Source: Bryobacterales bacterium
GTDB lineage: Bacteria; Acidobacteriota; Terriglobia; Bryobacterales; Bryobacteraceae
Length of the DNA stretch: 64,000 bases
Assembly (NCBI GenBank): GCA_016789905.1
Contig: JAEUQC010000147.1
Span: 1-64,000, forward strand
Direction of reading: 5' to 3'
Every line of letters begins with the position of its first letter. The first letter of the stretch is position 1. The notes under the pieces were generated by a model. It saw only the letters and a program-made list of their open reading frames with translations. It was not told where the DNA came from and ran no database searches. A program made the translations under genes and the position numbers. Shown here one piece after another: positions 52,136 to 61,348 of this stretch.

Positions 52136-52180
52136 CACTGGTATTAGACACTGGATGCGCGCGGAAAGCCAATTATGGTA

Positions 52181-52194
52181 TTCTCTATCGAGAA
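52181..52194. promoter_or_regulatory. Candidate operator between cytochrome and reductase genes
   Basis: TTCTC TATC GAGAA, a perfect five-base inverted repeat with a four-base centre, lying 15 bases before the reductase start and 46 bases before the cytochrome start. It is at the right place to bind a dimeric repressor that controls one or both divergent genes. No regulator family can be assigned. Confidence 0.35.
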
Positions 52195-52208
52195 CAGGGA
52201 GATTTGAA

Positions 52209-53984
52209 TTGCTGCAAGATCCAAACCTCGTAACCCGCCAGGCGGTGGAGGCCGAATTCGACGCGACGGTGCGCGAGGATATTGAAAAATTCCGCGCGGC
52301 GGCGAATGGGTACATGGCCGGTGTGTTGACCGACGACGAGTTCCGCGCGCAGCGTCTTCGCCGGGGCGTGTATTCGCAGCGGCAGGCCGGCGTGCACATG
52401 ATCCGAACGAAGGTGCCGGGCGGGATTCTGACGGCGGATCAGATGGACTCCTTGGCGGGCGTCTCCGATGAGTTTGCCGAAGGTAAAGGTCATCTAACCA
52501 CGCGGCAGAACATGCAGTATCACTTCATTCCGCTGCCGCGCGTGGCGGACCTGCTACACAAACTGGCCGATGCACGGTTGACGACGCGGGAAGCCTGTTA
52601 CAACACGGTGCGCAACGTCACAGCCAGCCCTCTATCGGGCCTGCTGGCCGATGAAGTGTTCGACGTGCAGCCGTATGTGCGCGCCGTGTCGCTCGCGTTT
52701 CTCCACAACGAACTTACGGATAGCTTGCCGCGCAAATTCAAGATCGCTTTCTACGCCGGCGGCAAACAGGACGACATGGCGCTGGCCATTCACGATTTCG
52801 GCGCAACGGCCGTAATCCGCGACGGCAAGCGTGGCTTCCGCACGGTGATCGGCGGCGGATTGGGCCCGTTGCCGAATGAGGCGACATTGCTCGATGAGTT
52901 TCTGCCGGAAGAGAATCTGGTGGCGCGGATTGAAGCCGTCATCATGCTTTTCAGCCAGTATGGAAACCGCAAGAACCGGAACAAAGCGCGATTGAAGTTT
53001 GTGCTTCGGGAGCGCGGCGTGGAGTGGGTGAAGGAGACGATCGAAGCCAACTACGCGCAGATTCTGGCCAACGGTGGTACGAAGACGCCGCAGATTGTTC
53101 CGGAGAATTTTGGCGGATATCAGAGTACGGCTCCCCGGCTGGGGGACGGAGGCCAACTGCCGGTGCTTGGCGCAACGCCGGCCGATCCTGCTTTTGACCG
53201 CTGGCTGGAATCAAACGTTCGAGAACAGAAGCAGCCGGGCTACGCGATCGTCACGATTCGGTTGGCGCAAGGGAACATGGTGGCGTCGCAGATGCGCGCC
53301 GTGGCCCAACTTTCGCGCGACGCGGGTGACTCGATTGTCCGCGTCGATATCGATCAGAATCTCCATCTGGCCTTCATTCCGGTGGGAAACCTGCGGCGAG
53401 TGTTCGCCGCTTTAAACCTGCACGGCTTGGCCGAATCCGGCGCTGGAGAACTCGTGGACACGGTGTCGTGTCCCGGCGCGTATTCGTGCAACCTGGCGCT
53501 GACGAAGTCAATGAATCTGGCAGCCGCGGTGAGCGAGGCCGTTTCGGGTTACACGGACAAGCAGGTGCGCGGGCTTTCGGTGAAAATTTCCGGCTGTCCG
53601 AACTCTTGTGGCCAGCACTGGATCGGGAGCCTGGGCTTCTACGGCAATTCGCGAAAGGTTGAGGGCAAAGAGGTTCCCTACTACCAGATGATGCTGGGCG
53701 GCGGATATGACCGCGAAGGGATGTTGCGTTTCGGTCTGGCGATATCCAGTCTGCCCGCGAAACTGGCGCCGGTGGCTGCGCGCCGTGTGCTCGATCATTT
53801 CATTGCGAACCGCTCGGAAGGCGAATCGTTCCGGGAGTACGTGTTGCGGCACAAGGTGGAGTTTTTCCGGGCGATGGTGGCCGACCTGGCCAAGCCCGCA
53901 CAGTACAATGCCGAGTGGTTCATGGACTGGGGCGACCAGGAAAACTTCAGCCTGCAATTGGGCCGGGGCGAATGCGCCAGCTAG
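52209..53984 (+). CDS. nirA: Siroheme [4Fe-4S] nitrite or sulfite reductase
   Basis: 591 residues from a TTG with AGGGAGA 6-7 bases upstream. It is a ferredoxin-type assimilatory reductase with two repeated Nir/Sir ferredoxin-like half-domains. LTTRQNMQYHFIPLP and GGGLGPLPNE are near the middle and N-terminus. The cluster cysteines are in VSCPGAYSCNLAL (C-x5-C) and KISGCPNSCGQHWIG (C-x3-C). It reduces nitrite to ammonium or sulfite to sulfide with six electrons. Nitrite is slightly favoured by the C-x5-C context, but sequence alone does not decide. Siroheme would come from the hemB pathway. No nitrate reductase or cys genes are adjacent. Confidence 0.88.
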   Translation: MLQDPNLVTRQAVEAEFDATVREDIEKFRAAANGYMAGVLTDDEFRAQRLRRGVYSQRQAGVHMIRTKVPGGILTADQMDSLAGVSDEFAEGKGHLTTRQNMQYHFIPLPRVADLLHKLADARLTTREACYNTVRNVTASPLSGLLADEVFDVQPYVRAVSLAFLHNELTDSLPRKFKIAFYAGGKQDDMALAIHDFGATAVIRDGKRGFRTVIGGGLGPLPNEATLLDEFLPEENLVARIEAVIMLFSQYGNRKNRNKARLKFVLRERGVEWVKETIEANYAQILANGGTKTPQIVPENFGGYQSTAPRLGDGGQLPVLGATPADPAFDRWLESNVREQKQPGYAIVTIRLAQGNMVASQMRAVAQLSRDAGDSIVRVDIDQNLHLAFIPVGNLRRVFAALNLHGLAESGAGELVDTVSCPGAYSCNLALTKSMNLAAAVSEAVSGYTDKQVRGLSVKISGCPNSCGQHWIGSLGFYGNSRKVEGKEVPYYQMMLGGGYDREGMLRFGLAISSLPAKLAPVAARRVLDHFIANRSEGESFREYVLRHKVEFFRAMVADLAKPAQYNAEWFMDWGDQENFSLQLGRGECAS

Positions 53985-54033
53985 AAATGTTGTGCGCCTA
54001 AACAAAGGGCGTTATCATAGTATCTGGTTCGTC

Positions 54034-54108
54034 GCGGGAGTAACTCAGTGGTAGAGTCTCAGCCTTCCAAGCTGTTGGTCGCCAGTTCGATCCTGGTCTC
54101 CCGCTCCA
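54034..54108 (+). tRNA. tRNA-Gly (anticodon TCC)
   Basis: 72 bases plus an encoded CCA (54106-54108). The acceptor arm is GCGGGAG / CTCCCGC with discriminator T. The D-arm contains ACTCAGTGGTAGAGT. The anticodon loop is CTTCCAA, so the anticodon is TCC, reading GGA/GGG. The T-arm is CCAGTTCGATCCTGG. The TCC assignment and a U discriminator are both normal for glycine. Confidence 0.95.
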
Positions 54109-54122
54109 AAGATTCGCAATAA

Positions 54123-54150
54123 CGAAAGGCCCGCCGAAGCGGGCCTTTCG
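54123..54150. terminator. Strong hairpin after tRNA-Gly
   Basis: Perfect 12-base stem CGAAAGGCCCGC / GCGGGCCTTTCG with a four-base loop. It lies 15 bases after the tRNA and six bases from the stop of the convergent molybdenum hydroxylase gene. No clear T-run follows on either strand, but the stem ends in AAA/TTT, so it can act in both directions. Confidence 0.7.
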
Positions 54151-54155
54151 TGCGT

Positions 54156-56513
54156 TCAGGCGCGTGCGGCCAGCGTCGCCAACACACGTTCCGGCGTGAA
54201 CGGAACCTCGCGAATCCGCGCGCCGGTCGCGTCGAAAATCGCGTTGGCGATGGCAGCGGCCACCACGGTGATGATGGTCTCGCCGGCGCCCATGTGCGGC
54301 TGGTCTGGCCGGTCGATTAGCACCGACTCCACCACCGGCAATGGATCGCCGAATTTGAAAACCGGGAACCGCCGCCAATCGACGGAGGTGAGTGAAGTAG
54401 CGTCCCATTTCACTTCTTCGTACATCGCCCGGCTCATACCCTGCAGCGCGCCGCCCTCCAACTGCGCCCGCAGTCCGTCTGGATTGGAAATTGGCCCGGA
54501 GTCGTTGCTGCAGACCAGTTTCGTCACGGTTACTTTTCCGGACCCTTGGTCCACGCTCACTTCCGCCACCAGGCCCCCGTAGCCGTTGTTCCCCTCATAC
54601 AGCACGATGGCAATTCCCCGGCCGGTCACAACACCGGTTTTCGCATTGCCTGGTTTCGGCGAAGGCCGCGTATCCCATTTTGCGCCGCGCGCGGCGCCGT
54701 TCAACACGTCGATGAGACGGGAATCCACCAGATGGCGCAACCGGTATACCACCGGGTCCACTTTCAGCGCGGCGGCGATTTCGTCGATAAAGCTCTCATT
54801 GGCGAACGTGTTCTGCAGCCGGTTCGGCGAGCGCAGCGGACCTGTATAGAAAGGCGAGGCGATGGTCCGTGTTAGGACTCGTTCGCTCTGCACGTTGCCA
54901 GTGCTGCCGCAGGAGCCGCCAACGCAGCCGGTACCGTAGGCGGAGGCGACGTTGCCATTGTTGTTAAACGCCGCAGGCCGGGTTGGTGTCATTGTCGGGT
55001 TCACCGCGGGTGCCGCGAAGCCCAGCAGACCTCCGGAGTAGATATTGCCGGGCGTTGTGGCGTTGGGCCGGTTGCCCTTGTTGAACGTCCAGCTTTCATA
55101 GTTCCACGCGGTCATCTGCCCGCCGGCGTCGACGCCTGCGGTGAGGTCAATCACATAGGCCGGGCCGAAGCTCTCCGCCGCCGTCATCTCGTCTTTGCGC
55201 GAATACTGCACACGCACGGCGCGCCCCGTGGCTTGGGAAATCACCGCCGCGTCGTAGGCAACCGTATCCGCGCCGTTGAGCCCGTAGCAGCCGGAGCCTT
55301 CGACAAAGATGCAGCGGATGTTTTCCTTCGCCGTCCCCAGAATGAGTGCCAGGCTATCGCGCTGCGGGTAGATGCCTTGAGAGGCGGACCAGACTGTAGC
55401 AGTCGTATTGGCACCGGTTCCCTTCACATCGGCTACGGCACAAGAGGTGCCAAGCGAGCCATGCATCTGGAACGGGTGGAAGTAGGTGGCTTTAAACGTT
55501 TGGGCCGCTGCCTTCAACTTTTCGTCAACGTCGTCGGCCACAACAGTGTAGGCATCACGCGAAGGCATGCGGCGCATATTGGCGTAGAGCGTCTGCTGGT
55601 CCGGCAGCCGGTCTCCGGCCGTCCAGCGCACCACCAGCTTTTCGGCCGCCTGCATGGCCTCCCATTGCGTATCGGCCGCCACGGCCACAAAATCCCTGCG
55701 GACGATCACCTTTACGTTGCCTGGCAGAGTGCGTACGGAACTTTCGTCCACGCTGACAACTTTCGCGCCGACGGCCGGCGGGCGGACCACTTTCCCGTGG
55801 ATCATCGCGGGCAGGCGCACATTGTGAACATATTCGAACTCGCCGGTGGCCTTCGGCGGAACATCGTAACGCGGCACAGATTTGCCCAGCACCGTGTAGG
55901 TCGCCGGGTTCTTCGGCACCGCCCTTGTGTTCAAAGTCAGATTGATTTTCTTGCCGCCGATGAGCTTGCCGTAGCTCACGTTATTGGTCCTGTCCGCGCG
56001 GCTATAGACAATTCCGTTCTCTACCATCAGTTGGTCCACCGGCAGCCCCAACTGCTCCGAAGCCAGCCGGACCAACGCCTCCCGCGCCGTTGCCAGCGCC
56101 GCGCGCAGCGCACCGGTGCCAAATTGCGTTGGGTGCCCCTGGCTGCCGGAACTGACGCCCTGGTCCGGGCACATCGCAGTATCGCAAATGATCATCTTCA
56201 CGCGCTCCAGCGGTACGCCGAGCTCTTCGGCCACCAACTGGTGCTGCACGGTGCGGAAGCCTTGGCCGAAATCACACTTGCCCGCATAGGCAGTCACACT
56301 GTCGTCGCCGCCAATCGCGATCCAGGAGTCTACTTGATTATTCGGAATCGTCGGCGTCGGGAAGCCGCTGGCGGTTTGGCCGGACGCCTGTTCCATAGAT
56401 CCGGCGATGCTGAAACTGACAATCAACGCACCGGCGCTTCGGAAGAAGTTCCGGCGCGAATACCCTTCGCCGGAAAGCGCCGTAATGGCGTCTGGAGTCA
56501 TACCCGTACTCAT
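54156..56513 (-). CDS. Xanthine dehydrogenase-family molybdopterin-binding subunit, Tat-exported
   Basis: 785 residues from ATG at 56513. A Tat signal (YSRRNFFRSAGALIVSFSIAGS) is present. The rest is the large catalytic subunit of an aldehyde oxidase/isoquinoline 1-oxidoreductase type enzyme. VDSWIAIGGDDSVTAYAGKCDFGQGFRTVQHQLVAEEL is near the N-terminus, and EGSGCYGLNGADTVAYDAA lies near the middle. LEGGALQGMSRAMYEEV and the catalytic Glu in MGAGETIITVVAAAI lie near the end. It hydroxylates aromatic heterocycles or aldehydes, with Mo-MCD cofactor. With the 2Fe-2S subunit (overlap ATGA) it forms a two-subunit enzyme without a FAD subunit, so electrons probably go to a periplasmic acceptor such as a cytochrome c. 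Confidence 0.92.
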   Translation of the reverse strand: MSTGMTPDAITALSGEGYSRRNFFRSAGALIVSFSIAGSMEQASGQTASGFPTPTIPNNQVDSWIAIGGDDSVTAYAGKCDFGQGFRTVQHQLVAEELGVPLERVKMIICDTAMCPDQGVSSGSQGHPTQFGTGALRAALATAREALVRLASEQLGLPVDQLMVENGIVYSRADRTNNVSYGKLIGGKKINLTLNTRAVPKNPATYTVLGKSVPRYDVPPKATGEFEYVHNVRLPAMIHGKVVRPPAVGAKVVSVDESSVRTLPGNVKVIVRRDFVAVAADTQWEAMQAAEKLVVRWTAGDRLPDQQTLYANMRRMPSRDAYTVVADDVDEKLKAAAQTFKATYFHPFQMHGSLGTSCAVADVKGTGANTTATVWSASQGIYPQRDSLALILGTAKENIRCIFVEGSGCYGLNGADTVAYDAAVISQATGRAVRVQYSRKDEMTAAESFGPAYVIDLTAGVDAGGQMTAWNYESWTFNKGNRPNATTPGNIYSGGLLGFAAPAVNPTMTPTRPAAFNNNGNVASAYGTGCVGGSCGSTGNVQSERVLTRTIASPFYTGPLRSPNRLQNTFANESFIDEIAAALKVDPVVYRLRHLVDSRLIDVLNGAARGAKWDTRPSPKPGNAKTGVVTGRGIAIVLYEGNNGYGGLVAEVSVDQGSGKVTVTKLVCSNDSGPISNPDGLRAQLEGGALQGMSRAMYEEVKWDATSLTSVDWRRFPVFKFGDPLPVVESVLIDRPDQPHMGAGETIITVVAAAIANAIFDATGARIREVPFTPERVLATLAARA

Positions 56514-56974
56514 GCCTTCACCTCCTTGGCGTAACGGACCAGCGCTTTCAACATCCGCGGATGCGCGTAGCAACGGCATAGCAGCCCCCCCAGCGCCTCC
56601 TGTATCTGCGCCTCGCTGGCGCCGGGATTCTTGTCGATGAATGCCTTCCCGTACAGCACTGGGCCGCTAATGCAGAATCCGCATTGCAACGCCTGTTCGT
56701 CGATAAAGGCCTTCTGAATCGGGTGCGGGTTCTCCATTGTTCCCAGCCCTTCCAGCGTTACAATCTTGCCTTTCGCTTCGGAAACAGGAAGCGTGCAGGA
56801 GCGGTATGGTTCACCGTCCATCAGTACGGTACACGCGCCGCACTGCGCCAGTCCACAGCCGAATTTCGGCCCTTTCAGTCCGTACGCGTCCATCAGCACG
56901 TATAAAAGTGGACTATCGGGGTCCACTTCAACGGCGTTATCCCCGCCGTTGACGTTCAACACTACCTCTGCCAT
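56510..56974 (-). CDS. 2Fe-2S subunit of the molybdenum hydroxylase
   Basis: 154 residues, the usual size. Two iron-sulfur domains are clear. The plant-ferredoxin type is in GCGLAQCGACTVLMDGE with RSC, and the C-terminal helical type is in ALQCGFCISGPVLYG and GGLLCRCYAHPRML. It carries electrons from the molybdenum site. It has no signal peptide of its own, so it would be exported by piggy-back with the Tat-tagged large subunit, as for other enzymes of this class. The stop overlaps the large-subunit start (ATGA). The upstream 164 bases, shared with the TonB receptor gene, contain AGGAAGG 13 bases before the ATG. Confidence 0.95.
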   Translation of the reverse strand: MAEVVLNVNGGDNAVEVDPDSPLLYVLMDAYGLKGPKFGCGLAQCGACTVLMDGEPYRSCTLPVSEAKGKIVTLEGLGTMENPHPIQKAFIDEQALQCGFCISGPVLYGKAFIDKNPGASEAQIQEALGGLLCRCYAHPRMLKALVRYAKEVKA

Positions 56975-57138
56975 TTCTCGTTAGCTGCCTTCCTATTGTG
57001 ATTGGGGGCCGGGAGGTTGTCCCGGCAGTAATTGGGCGCCAGCATATATGGAGCGGCTCCAGGCGTCAATCGAAGCCGAAAATGTTAACAAGTTCGCCTG
57101 AATCGGCGGCGGGTGTGATAGCATCGCGACAACTTCTT

Positions 57139-60100
57139 ATGTCTCGCTTTTTTCTTTTATTGTTCGGCTTTGCCGCGCTGCTTTCCGCCCAGGGTACCAA
57201 CGGCACCATCGCCGGCCAGATCACCGATCAGGCCGGAGCCGCCGTCGCCAACGCGAAGGTCCTCATTCAGAATGAAGCGGCCGGCGTGAATCGCGAAGCC
57301 ATCTCCAATGCCAGCGGGCAGTACGTGGCCTATGCTCTTCCCCCAGGCCAATACCGCATCACGGTGGAACAGCCGGGCTTTCAAAAACTGGTTCGTTCGG
57401 CGATTGAGTTGACTGCCGCCGACGCCGTTACGGTGGATCTGCGCCTCGCCATCGGCGATGTTCGCCAGACCATTGAAGTCTCCGAAGCCGCGCCTCTTCT
57501 GCAGTCCCAAACAGCGATGGTTTCCTCCCTCGTCACCAACGATCAGATGATCGAAATGCCGCTGAAAAGCCGTACATTCACTTCGCTTGTCCTGCTCGGC
57601 CCAGGCGCCTACGCCGGTTCGGCCGGCAATCTCACCACCTCTCCCTACGCTATGCGCGGCGATACCAACATCTCCGTCAATGGTTCCAGCCCGCAGAACA
57701 ACTCCTATTTCATCGACGGCATGGTGAATCGCAACCTCTGGCTTAGCACGCTCATCATGGTGCCCACCGTCGACTCCATTCAGGAAATGCGCGTCCTCAC
57801 TTCAAACTACTCGGCCGAGTACGGCATCGCCGCCGGCGCCGTCACCATTGTGCAAACCCGCTCCGGCACCAATCGCTACCGCGCCAGCGCCTACGAATTC
57901 CTTCGTAATTCCGCCCTCGATGCCAATCAGTTCTTCAACAACCGTCTTGGTGTGGCCAAGCCCGCCTTCCGCCGCAATGAATTCGGCGGTACCATCGGCG
58001 GTCCGGTGCGCAAGGACCGTACTTTTTTCTTCGCCGACTATCAGGGCATCCGCGTTGCCCAACCCCGTTCCAGCATCTCCACCATCGCCACGCTCGCGCA
58101 GCGCGACATGGTGGCCACCGGCAACTTCGCCGCTCTTGGCACGCAGGTCTTTGACCCCTACACGCTCACCGGCACACAGCGAACTCCCTTCGCCGGAAAC
58201 TTGATTCCCCGTACCCGTCTCGACCCGGCGTCCCAAAAACTCTTCGCGCTCCTGCCGGATCCCACTTCCGGCGCCGCCAATCGCAACTTCGCCTTCAATC
58301 CCACGCAGCGCCAAACCACCGATCAGTTTGACGTTCGCCTCGATCAAAATGTGGGCTCCGCCGATCGGCTTTTCTTCAAATACTCCTGGGACATCACCAG
58401 TCTCGTTATTCCCGGTTTCATTCCCGTGCGTCCCGGAGCGACACTCGACCAGAACCCCTATCTCGCCGCTGATGGCACCTACACCGCCACCGACACGCCG
58501 CTTCGCAACCAATCCGGCACGTTCAACTACGTGAAGGTTTTCACCCCATCGTTAATCAACGAAACCCGCCTTGGCGTCGTCCGCTGGAATCAGAACATTG
58601 AGCCTTTGGGCAATCCATTTTCCACCGCCACCGCGCTTGGCATTCCAGGCGTCAATATCAACGACAAGTCCGGCGGTCTGCCTTCGTTCACCATCACCGG
58701 GTTCTCCGGTCTTGGTGACAACTCCACGTATCCCGAAGTCAGCCGCACCACCTCTTTTCAGTACGAAAACGTAATGACCTGGACCCGCGGAAACCACACT
58801 TTGAAAGCCGGCGGCGTCTATGTTCGCCATCGTTTCAACGGCTTTTCCGCCTTCCCCACGCGAGGCGACTTCTCCTTCAACGGGCAGTTCACACGGCAGA
58901 TCGGCACCACCACAACCGCCACCGCGCTCAGCGATTTCGCCATCGGCGCCACCTCTGGCATTAACCGCAATATTCTGGTGGGAACATTCGGCATGCGTTT
59001 CTGGAACATGGGCGCCTTTGTCGACGATACGTGGCGCGTCAACAGCCGCCTCACCATCAACGCCGGTCTGCGCTACGACATTCAGGCGCCGCCCTATGAG
59101 GTCTATAATCGCTGGTCGAACTTCAATCTCGATACCGCCAAGCTCGAAATCGCCACCGGCTCCGGCGCCCAGCGCCGTCTGCGCAATCTTGACCTCAACA
59201 ACTACGCACCCCGCACCGGCCTTACGTACATGCTGACGAAGGATCGCAAGACGGTCCTCCGCACCGGCTTCGGTGTGTCGTTCGTCGAGGCCGGCCAGGG
59301 CGGCGGACAACTCTACAAGAACCTGCCCTTCTTCTTCTCTCAGGTCATCGCCACGGACCAGAATGCCGCGCCCCCGCGCCGCCTCTCCGATGGCATCCCC
59401 GCCGCTGTCGCTTTAGATCCGAAGGACACAGTGCAGCTTTCCTCCGGCAGTCCCAACGTCTGGGACTATAGCCTCCAATCCACCAAGGTAATGCAGTGGA
59501 GCCTGGGCATCCAGCGCGAGATCCTCCCGCAAACGCTTCTCGACGTCGCCTACATCGGCACCCGCACCATCGGGCTCGTATCCAACGTCAACATCAATCA
59601 ATCCGTCCCCGGCGCCGGGGCGCAAAATCCGCGCCGGCCCTTTTTCGCCGTCAATCCGAATATTGTAAATTTGACCTACCGCACCAACTACGGCTCCGCC
59701 AAGTATCACTCGCTACAGACGCGCGTGGAAAAGCGCTACTCAAAAGGCTTCACAGCCTCGCTTGCCTACACCTACTCGAAGTATATGGCCAACGGCACCA
59801 ACATCAACGGGGGCGGCAACGGCGCCCCGCAGGATAGCCGCTGCACCGCTTGTGAATGGGGCCCCATGCCGGAGGACCGGAACCACATTGCGGTCGTGAA
59901 TCACAATTGGGAGATCCCGTTCGGTAAGGGCCGCCAGTTCCTCACGGCTGGCCCGCTCAGCCACATCGTTGGCAACTGGAATCTTACCGGCATCTGGACC
60001 ATGTCCACCGGGGAGAAGTTCACCGCCACTGCCGCCGCTGGTGTTTCCAACTCCGCCGGCGGCGGCGGGGATCGGCCGAATCGAGTTAAGAACGGCAATC

Positions 60101-60414
60101 TGCCGGCGGGTGAGCGAAACATTGACCGTTGGTTCGACCTCACGGCCTGGACCAGCCCGGCGCAGTTCACGTTCGGCAATAGCGGCCGTGGAATCCTCGT
60201 TGGCCCGGGCAGCGTCAACGTGGATTTCGGGCTCCAACGCGAGTTCCCGTTTGGCGAAGCGAAGCGCGTACAATTCCGTTGGGAAATGTTCAATGCCTTC
60301 AACCGCGCCAACTTCACCACGCCGAATTCATCCATCGGCAACGCGCTGGCCGGCGTCATTTCCAACACTGCCCCGGCACGCGTCATGCAGTTGGGGCTGA
60401 AGGTCTATTTCTAA
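57139..60414 (+). CDS. Oar-like TonB-dependent receptor with carboxypeptidase-like N-domain
   Basis: 1091 residues from ATG at 57139, with signal peptide MSRFFLLLFGFAALLSAQ. About 20-110 is a CarboxypepD_reg domain (GTIAGQITDQAGAAVANAKVLIQNEAAG...LPPGQYRITVEQPGF). The plug region follows (QSQTAMVSSLVTNDQMIEMPLKSR; VDSIQEMRVLTSNYSAEYG). A long outer-membrane beta barrel runs to the C-terminus, which ends MQLGLKVYF with the terminal Phe typical of barrel insertion. This family is very expanded in Solibacter-like Acidobacteria and probably imports large organic substrates. No TonB box was identified with certainty. It is transcribed alone and convergent, by four bases, with the acetyltransferase gene. 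Confidence 0.95.
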   Translation: MSRFFLLLFGFAALLSAQGTNGTIAGQITDQAGAAVANAKVLIQNEAAGVNREAISNASGQYVAYALPPGQYRITVEQPGFQKLVRSAIELTAADAVTVDLRLAIGDVRQTIEVSEAAPLLQSQTAMVSSLVTNDQMIEMPLKSRTFTSLVLLGPGAYAGSAGNLTTSPYAMRGDTNISVNGSSPQNNSYFIDGMVNRNLWLSTLIMVPTVDSIQEMRVLTSNYSAEYGIAAGAVTIVQTRSGTNRYRASAYEFLRNSALDANQFFNNRLGVAKPAFRRNEFGGTIGGPVRKDRTFFFADYQGIRVAQPRSSISTIATLAQRDMVATGNFAALGTQVFDPYTLTGTQRTPFAGNLIPRTRLDPASQKLFALLPDPTSGAANRNFAFNPTQRQTTDQFDVRLDQNVGSADRLFFKYSWDITSLVIPGFIPVRPGATLDQNPYLAADGTYTATDTPLRNQSGTFNYVKVFTPSLINETRLGVVRWNQNIEPLGNPFSTATALGIPGVNINDKSGGLPSFTITGFSGLGDNSTYPEVSRTTSFQYENVMTWTRGNHTLKAGGVYVRHRFNGFSAFPTRGDFSFNGQFTRQIGTTTTATALSDFAIGATSGINRNILVGTFGMRFWNMGAFVDDTWRVNSRLTINAGLRYDIQAPPYEVYNRWSNFNLDTAKLEIATGSGAQRRLRNLDLNNYAPRTGLTYMLTKDRKTVLRTGFGVSFVEAGQGGGQLYKNLPFFFSQVIATDQNAAPPRRLSDGIPAAVALDPKDTVQLSSGSPNVWDYSLQSTKVMQWSLGIQREILPQTLLDVAYIGTRTIGLVSNVNINQSVPGAGAQNPRRPFFAVNPNIVNLTYRTNYGSAKYHSLQTRVEKRYSKGFTASLAYTYSKYMANGTNINGGGNGAPQDSRCTACEWGPMPEDRNHIAVVNHNWEIPFGKGRQFLTAGPLSHIVGNWNLTGIWTMSTGEKFTATAAAGVSNSAGGGGDRPNRVKNGNLPAGERNIDRWFDLTAWTSPAQFTFGNSGRGILVGPGSVNVDFGLQREFPFGEAKRVQFRWEMFNAFNRANFTTPNSSIGNALAGVISNTAPARVMQLGLKVYF

Positions 60415-60815
60415 GCGCAGACGGTGAGCCGTTTCGCCATTTGGATCCGGTCGCCGTTCCGTGCGGTTTCGTGGAATCCCTGGCTCAGGAAGAAGGGCGC
60501 CGCGGCTGGCCCGGTCTCCAAAAACACGCTCCGCACCGCGGGGTCCTTCGAGATCTCCCGCAAGCGATAGAACAGCAAAAAACGTCCAACGCCCTGCCGC
60601 TGCCACTGGCTCCCCACCATGCCCCATCGCAGTTCCGCGGCATCGCCGTGACGCAGGAAACCACCGCAACCTACGATCGTCCCGTTGTGTTCAGCCACGT
60701 ACAGATTGCTGGTATTAAGGAACGTCGTGAACTCTTCCCGGCCGCTCATCCCGTTTGAATCGAACACCGCCAGACAGCCGTCACGGTCTGCCGCCAAATA
60801 GGCCCGAATGTCCAT
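60411..60815 (-). CDS. GNAT-family N-acetyltransferase
   Basis: 134 residues. The acetyl-CoA binding motif is WQRQGVGRFLL in the central strand-helix (V-x-x-x-x-R-G-x-G/A pattern, here QRQGVG). It starts with the family-typical beta strand (MDIRAYLAADRDGCLAVF) and has IVGCGGFLRHGDAAELRWGMV. The substrate is unknown. AGGAG lies nine bases before the ATG. It is third of a leftward gene run after the amidohydrolase and a small membrane protein, with only five bases to the preceding stop. Its last four bases overlap the TonB receptor end. Confidence 0.88.
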   Translation of the reverse strand: MDIRAYLAADRDGCLAVFDSNGMSGREEFTTFLNTSNLYVAEHNGTIVGCGGFLRHGDAAELRWGMVGSQWQRQGVGRFLLFYRLREISKDPAVRSVFLETGPAAAPFFLSQGFHETARNGDRIQMAKRLTVCA

Positions 60816-60820
60816 TCGAT

Positions 60821-61348
60821 CTACTCCTCTCCACGCCAGCGCCGAACAATCGGCGGGGTCAGCCGCAGGGCCGCGTAGCCGGCAATCAGGGCGAACAGCG
60901 AAAGACTCATCGCCACTGTATACCGGCGCCGCTGTGGATCCAGGTGTCTGGCCGCGGATGGCAGTGGCGCCTCCGCGCGCACTCCGAAAACCAGCGTCGC
61001 CTCAACATCCACCAGTGCGTGGCCCAATCGCTGCCTTAAGTTTTCTATCTCCACACGATACGTCTTCTCGCGCTCCAGCGGGACGCGCAGCAGTCCGCTC
61101 AGTTCATACGTTGTGCCGCCAATGGGAACGTTGGAACCGTTGGCGAAAATCTCCACGCGAACCCCTTCCCCGCCGCGCTTGGATTCAAACCGCATCTCCA
61201 GTTGCGCCGCCTGCTGTTGCAGCGGGAACTGTACCACCGTCTTTTTCTCCATCGCCTCCAGCCGCACCAACTCCTGCAGCAGTACGACGCGGTGCGGATC
61301 GGCCATCGCGGCGGCGGCGGTCCAAAGAAGTCCAGCCAAAACCCTCAT
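60821..61348 (-). CDS. Small envelope protein with signal peptide and C-terminal membrane anchor
   Basis: 175 residues. Signal peptide MRVLAGLLWTAAAAMA, a helical stretch (VVLLQELVRLEAMEKKTVVQFPLQQQ), a beta-rich middle (EGVRVEIFANGSNVPIGGTTYELSG), then a single membrane helix near 146-165 (VAMSLSLFALIAGYAALRLT) and a short basic tail (RRWRGEE). The topology predicts a periplasmic domain anchored by its C-terminus. No family is recognised. Its ATG overlaps the stop of the amidohydrolase (ATGA), and the acetyltransferase follows after five bases. Confidence 0.7.
   Translation of the reverse strand: MRVLAGLLWTAAAAMADPHRVVLLQELVRLEAMEKKTVVQFPLQQQAAQLEMRFESKRGGEGVRVEIFANGSNVPIGGTTYELSGLLRVPLEREKTYRVEIENLRQRLGHALVDVEATLVFGVRAEAPLPSAARHLDPQRRRYTVAMSLSLFALIAGYAALRLTPPIVRRWRGEE

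Noticed and set aside
54034..54150. Integration site at the tRNA-Gly 3' end
   Set aside because: No integrase gene and no repeated tRNA 3' end were found in the window. The hairpin after the tRNA explains the inverted repeat as a terminator.
55233..56534. 433-codon plus-strand frame
   Set aside because: Antisense shadow of the molybdenum hydroxylase large subunit; no recognisable protein features.
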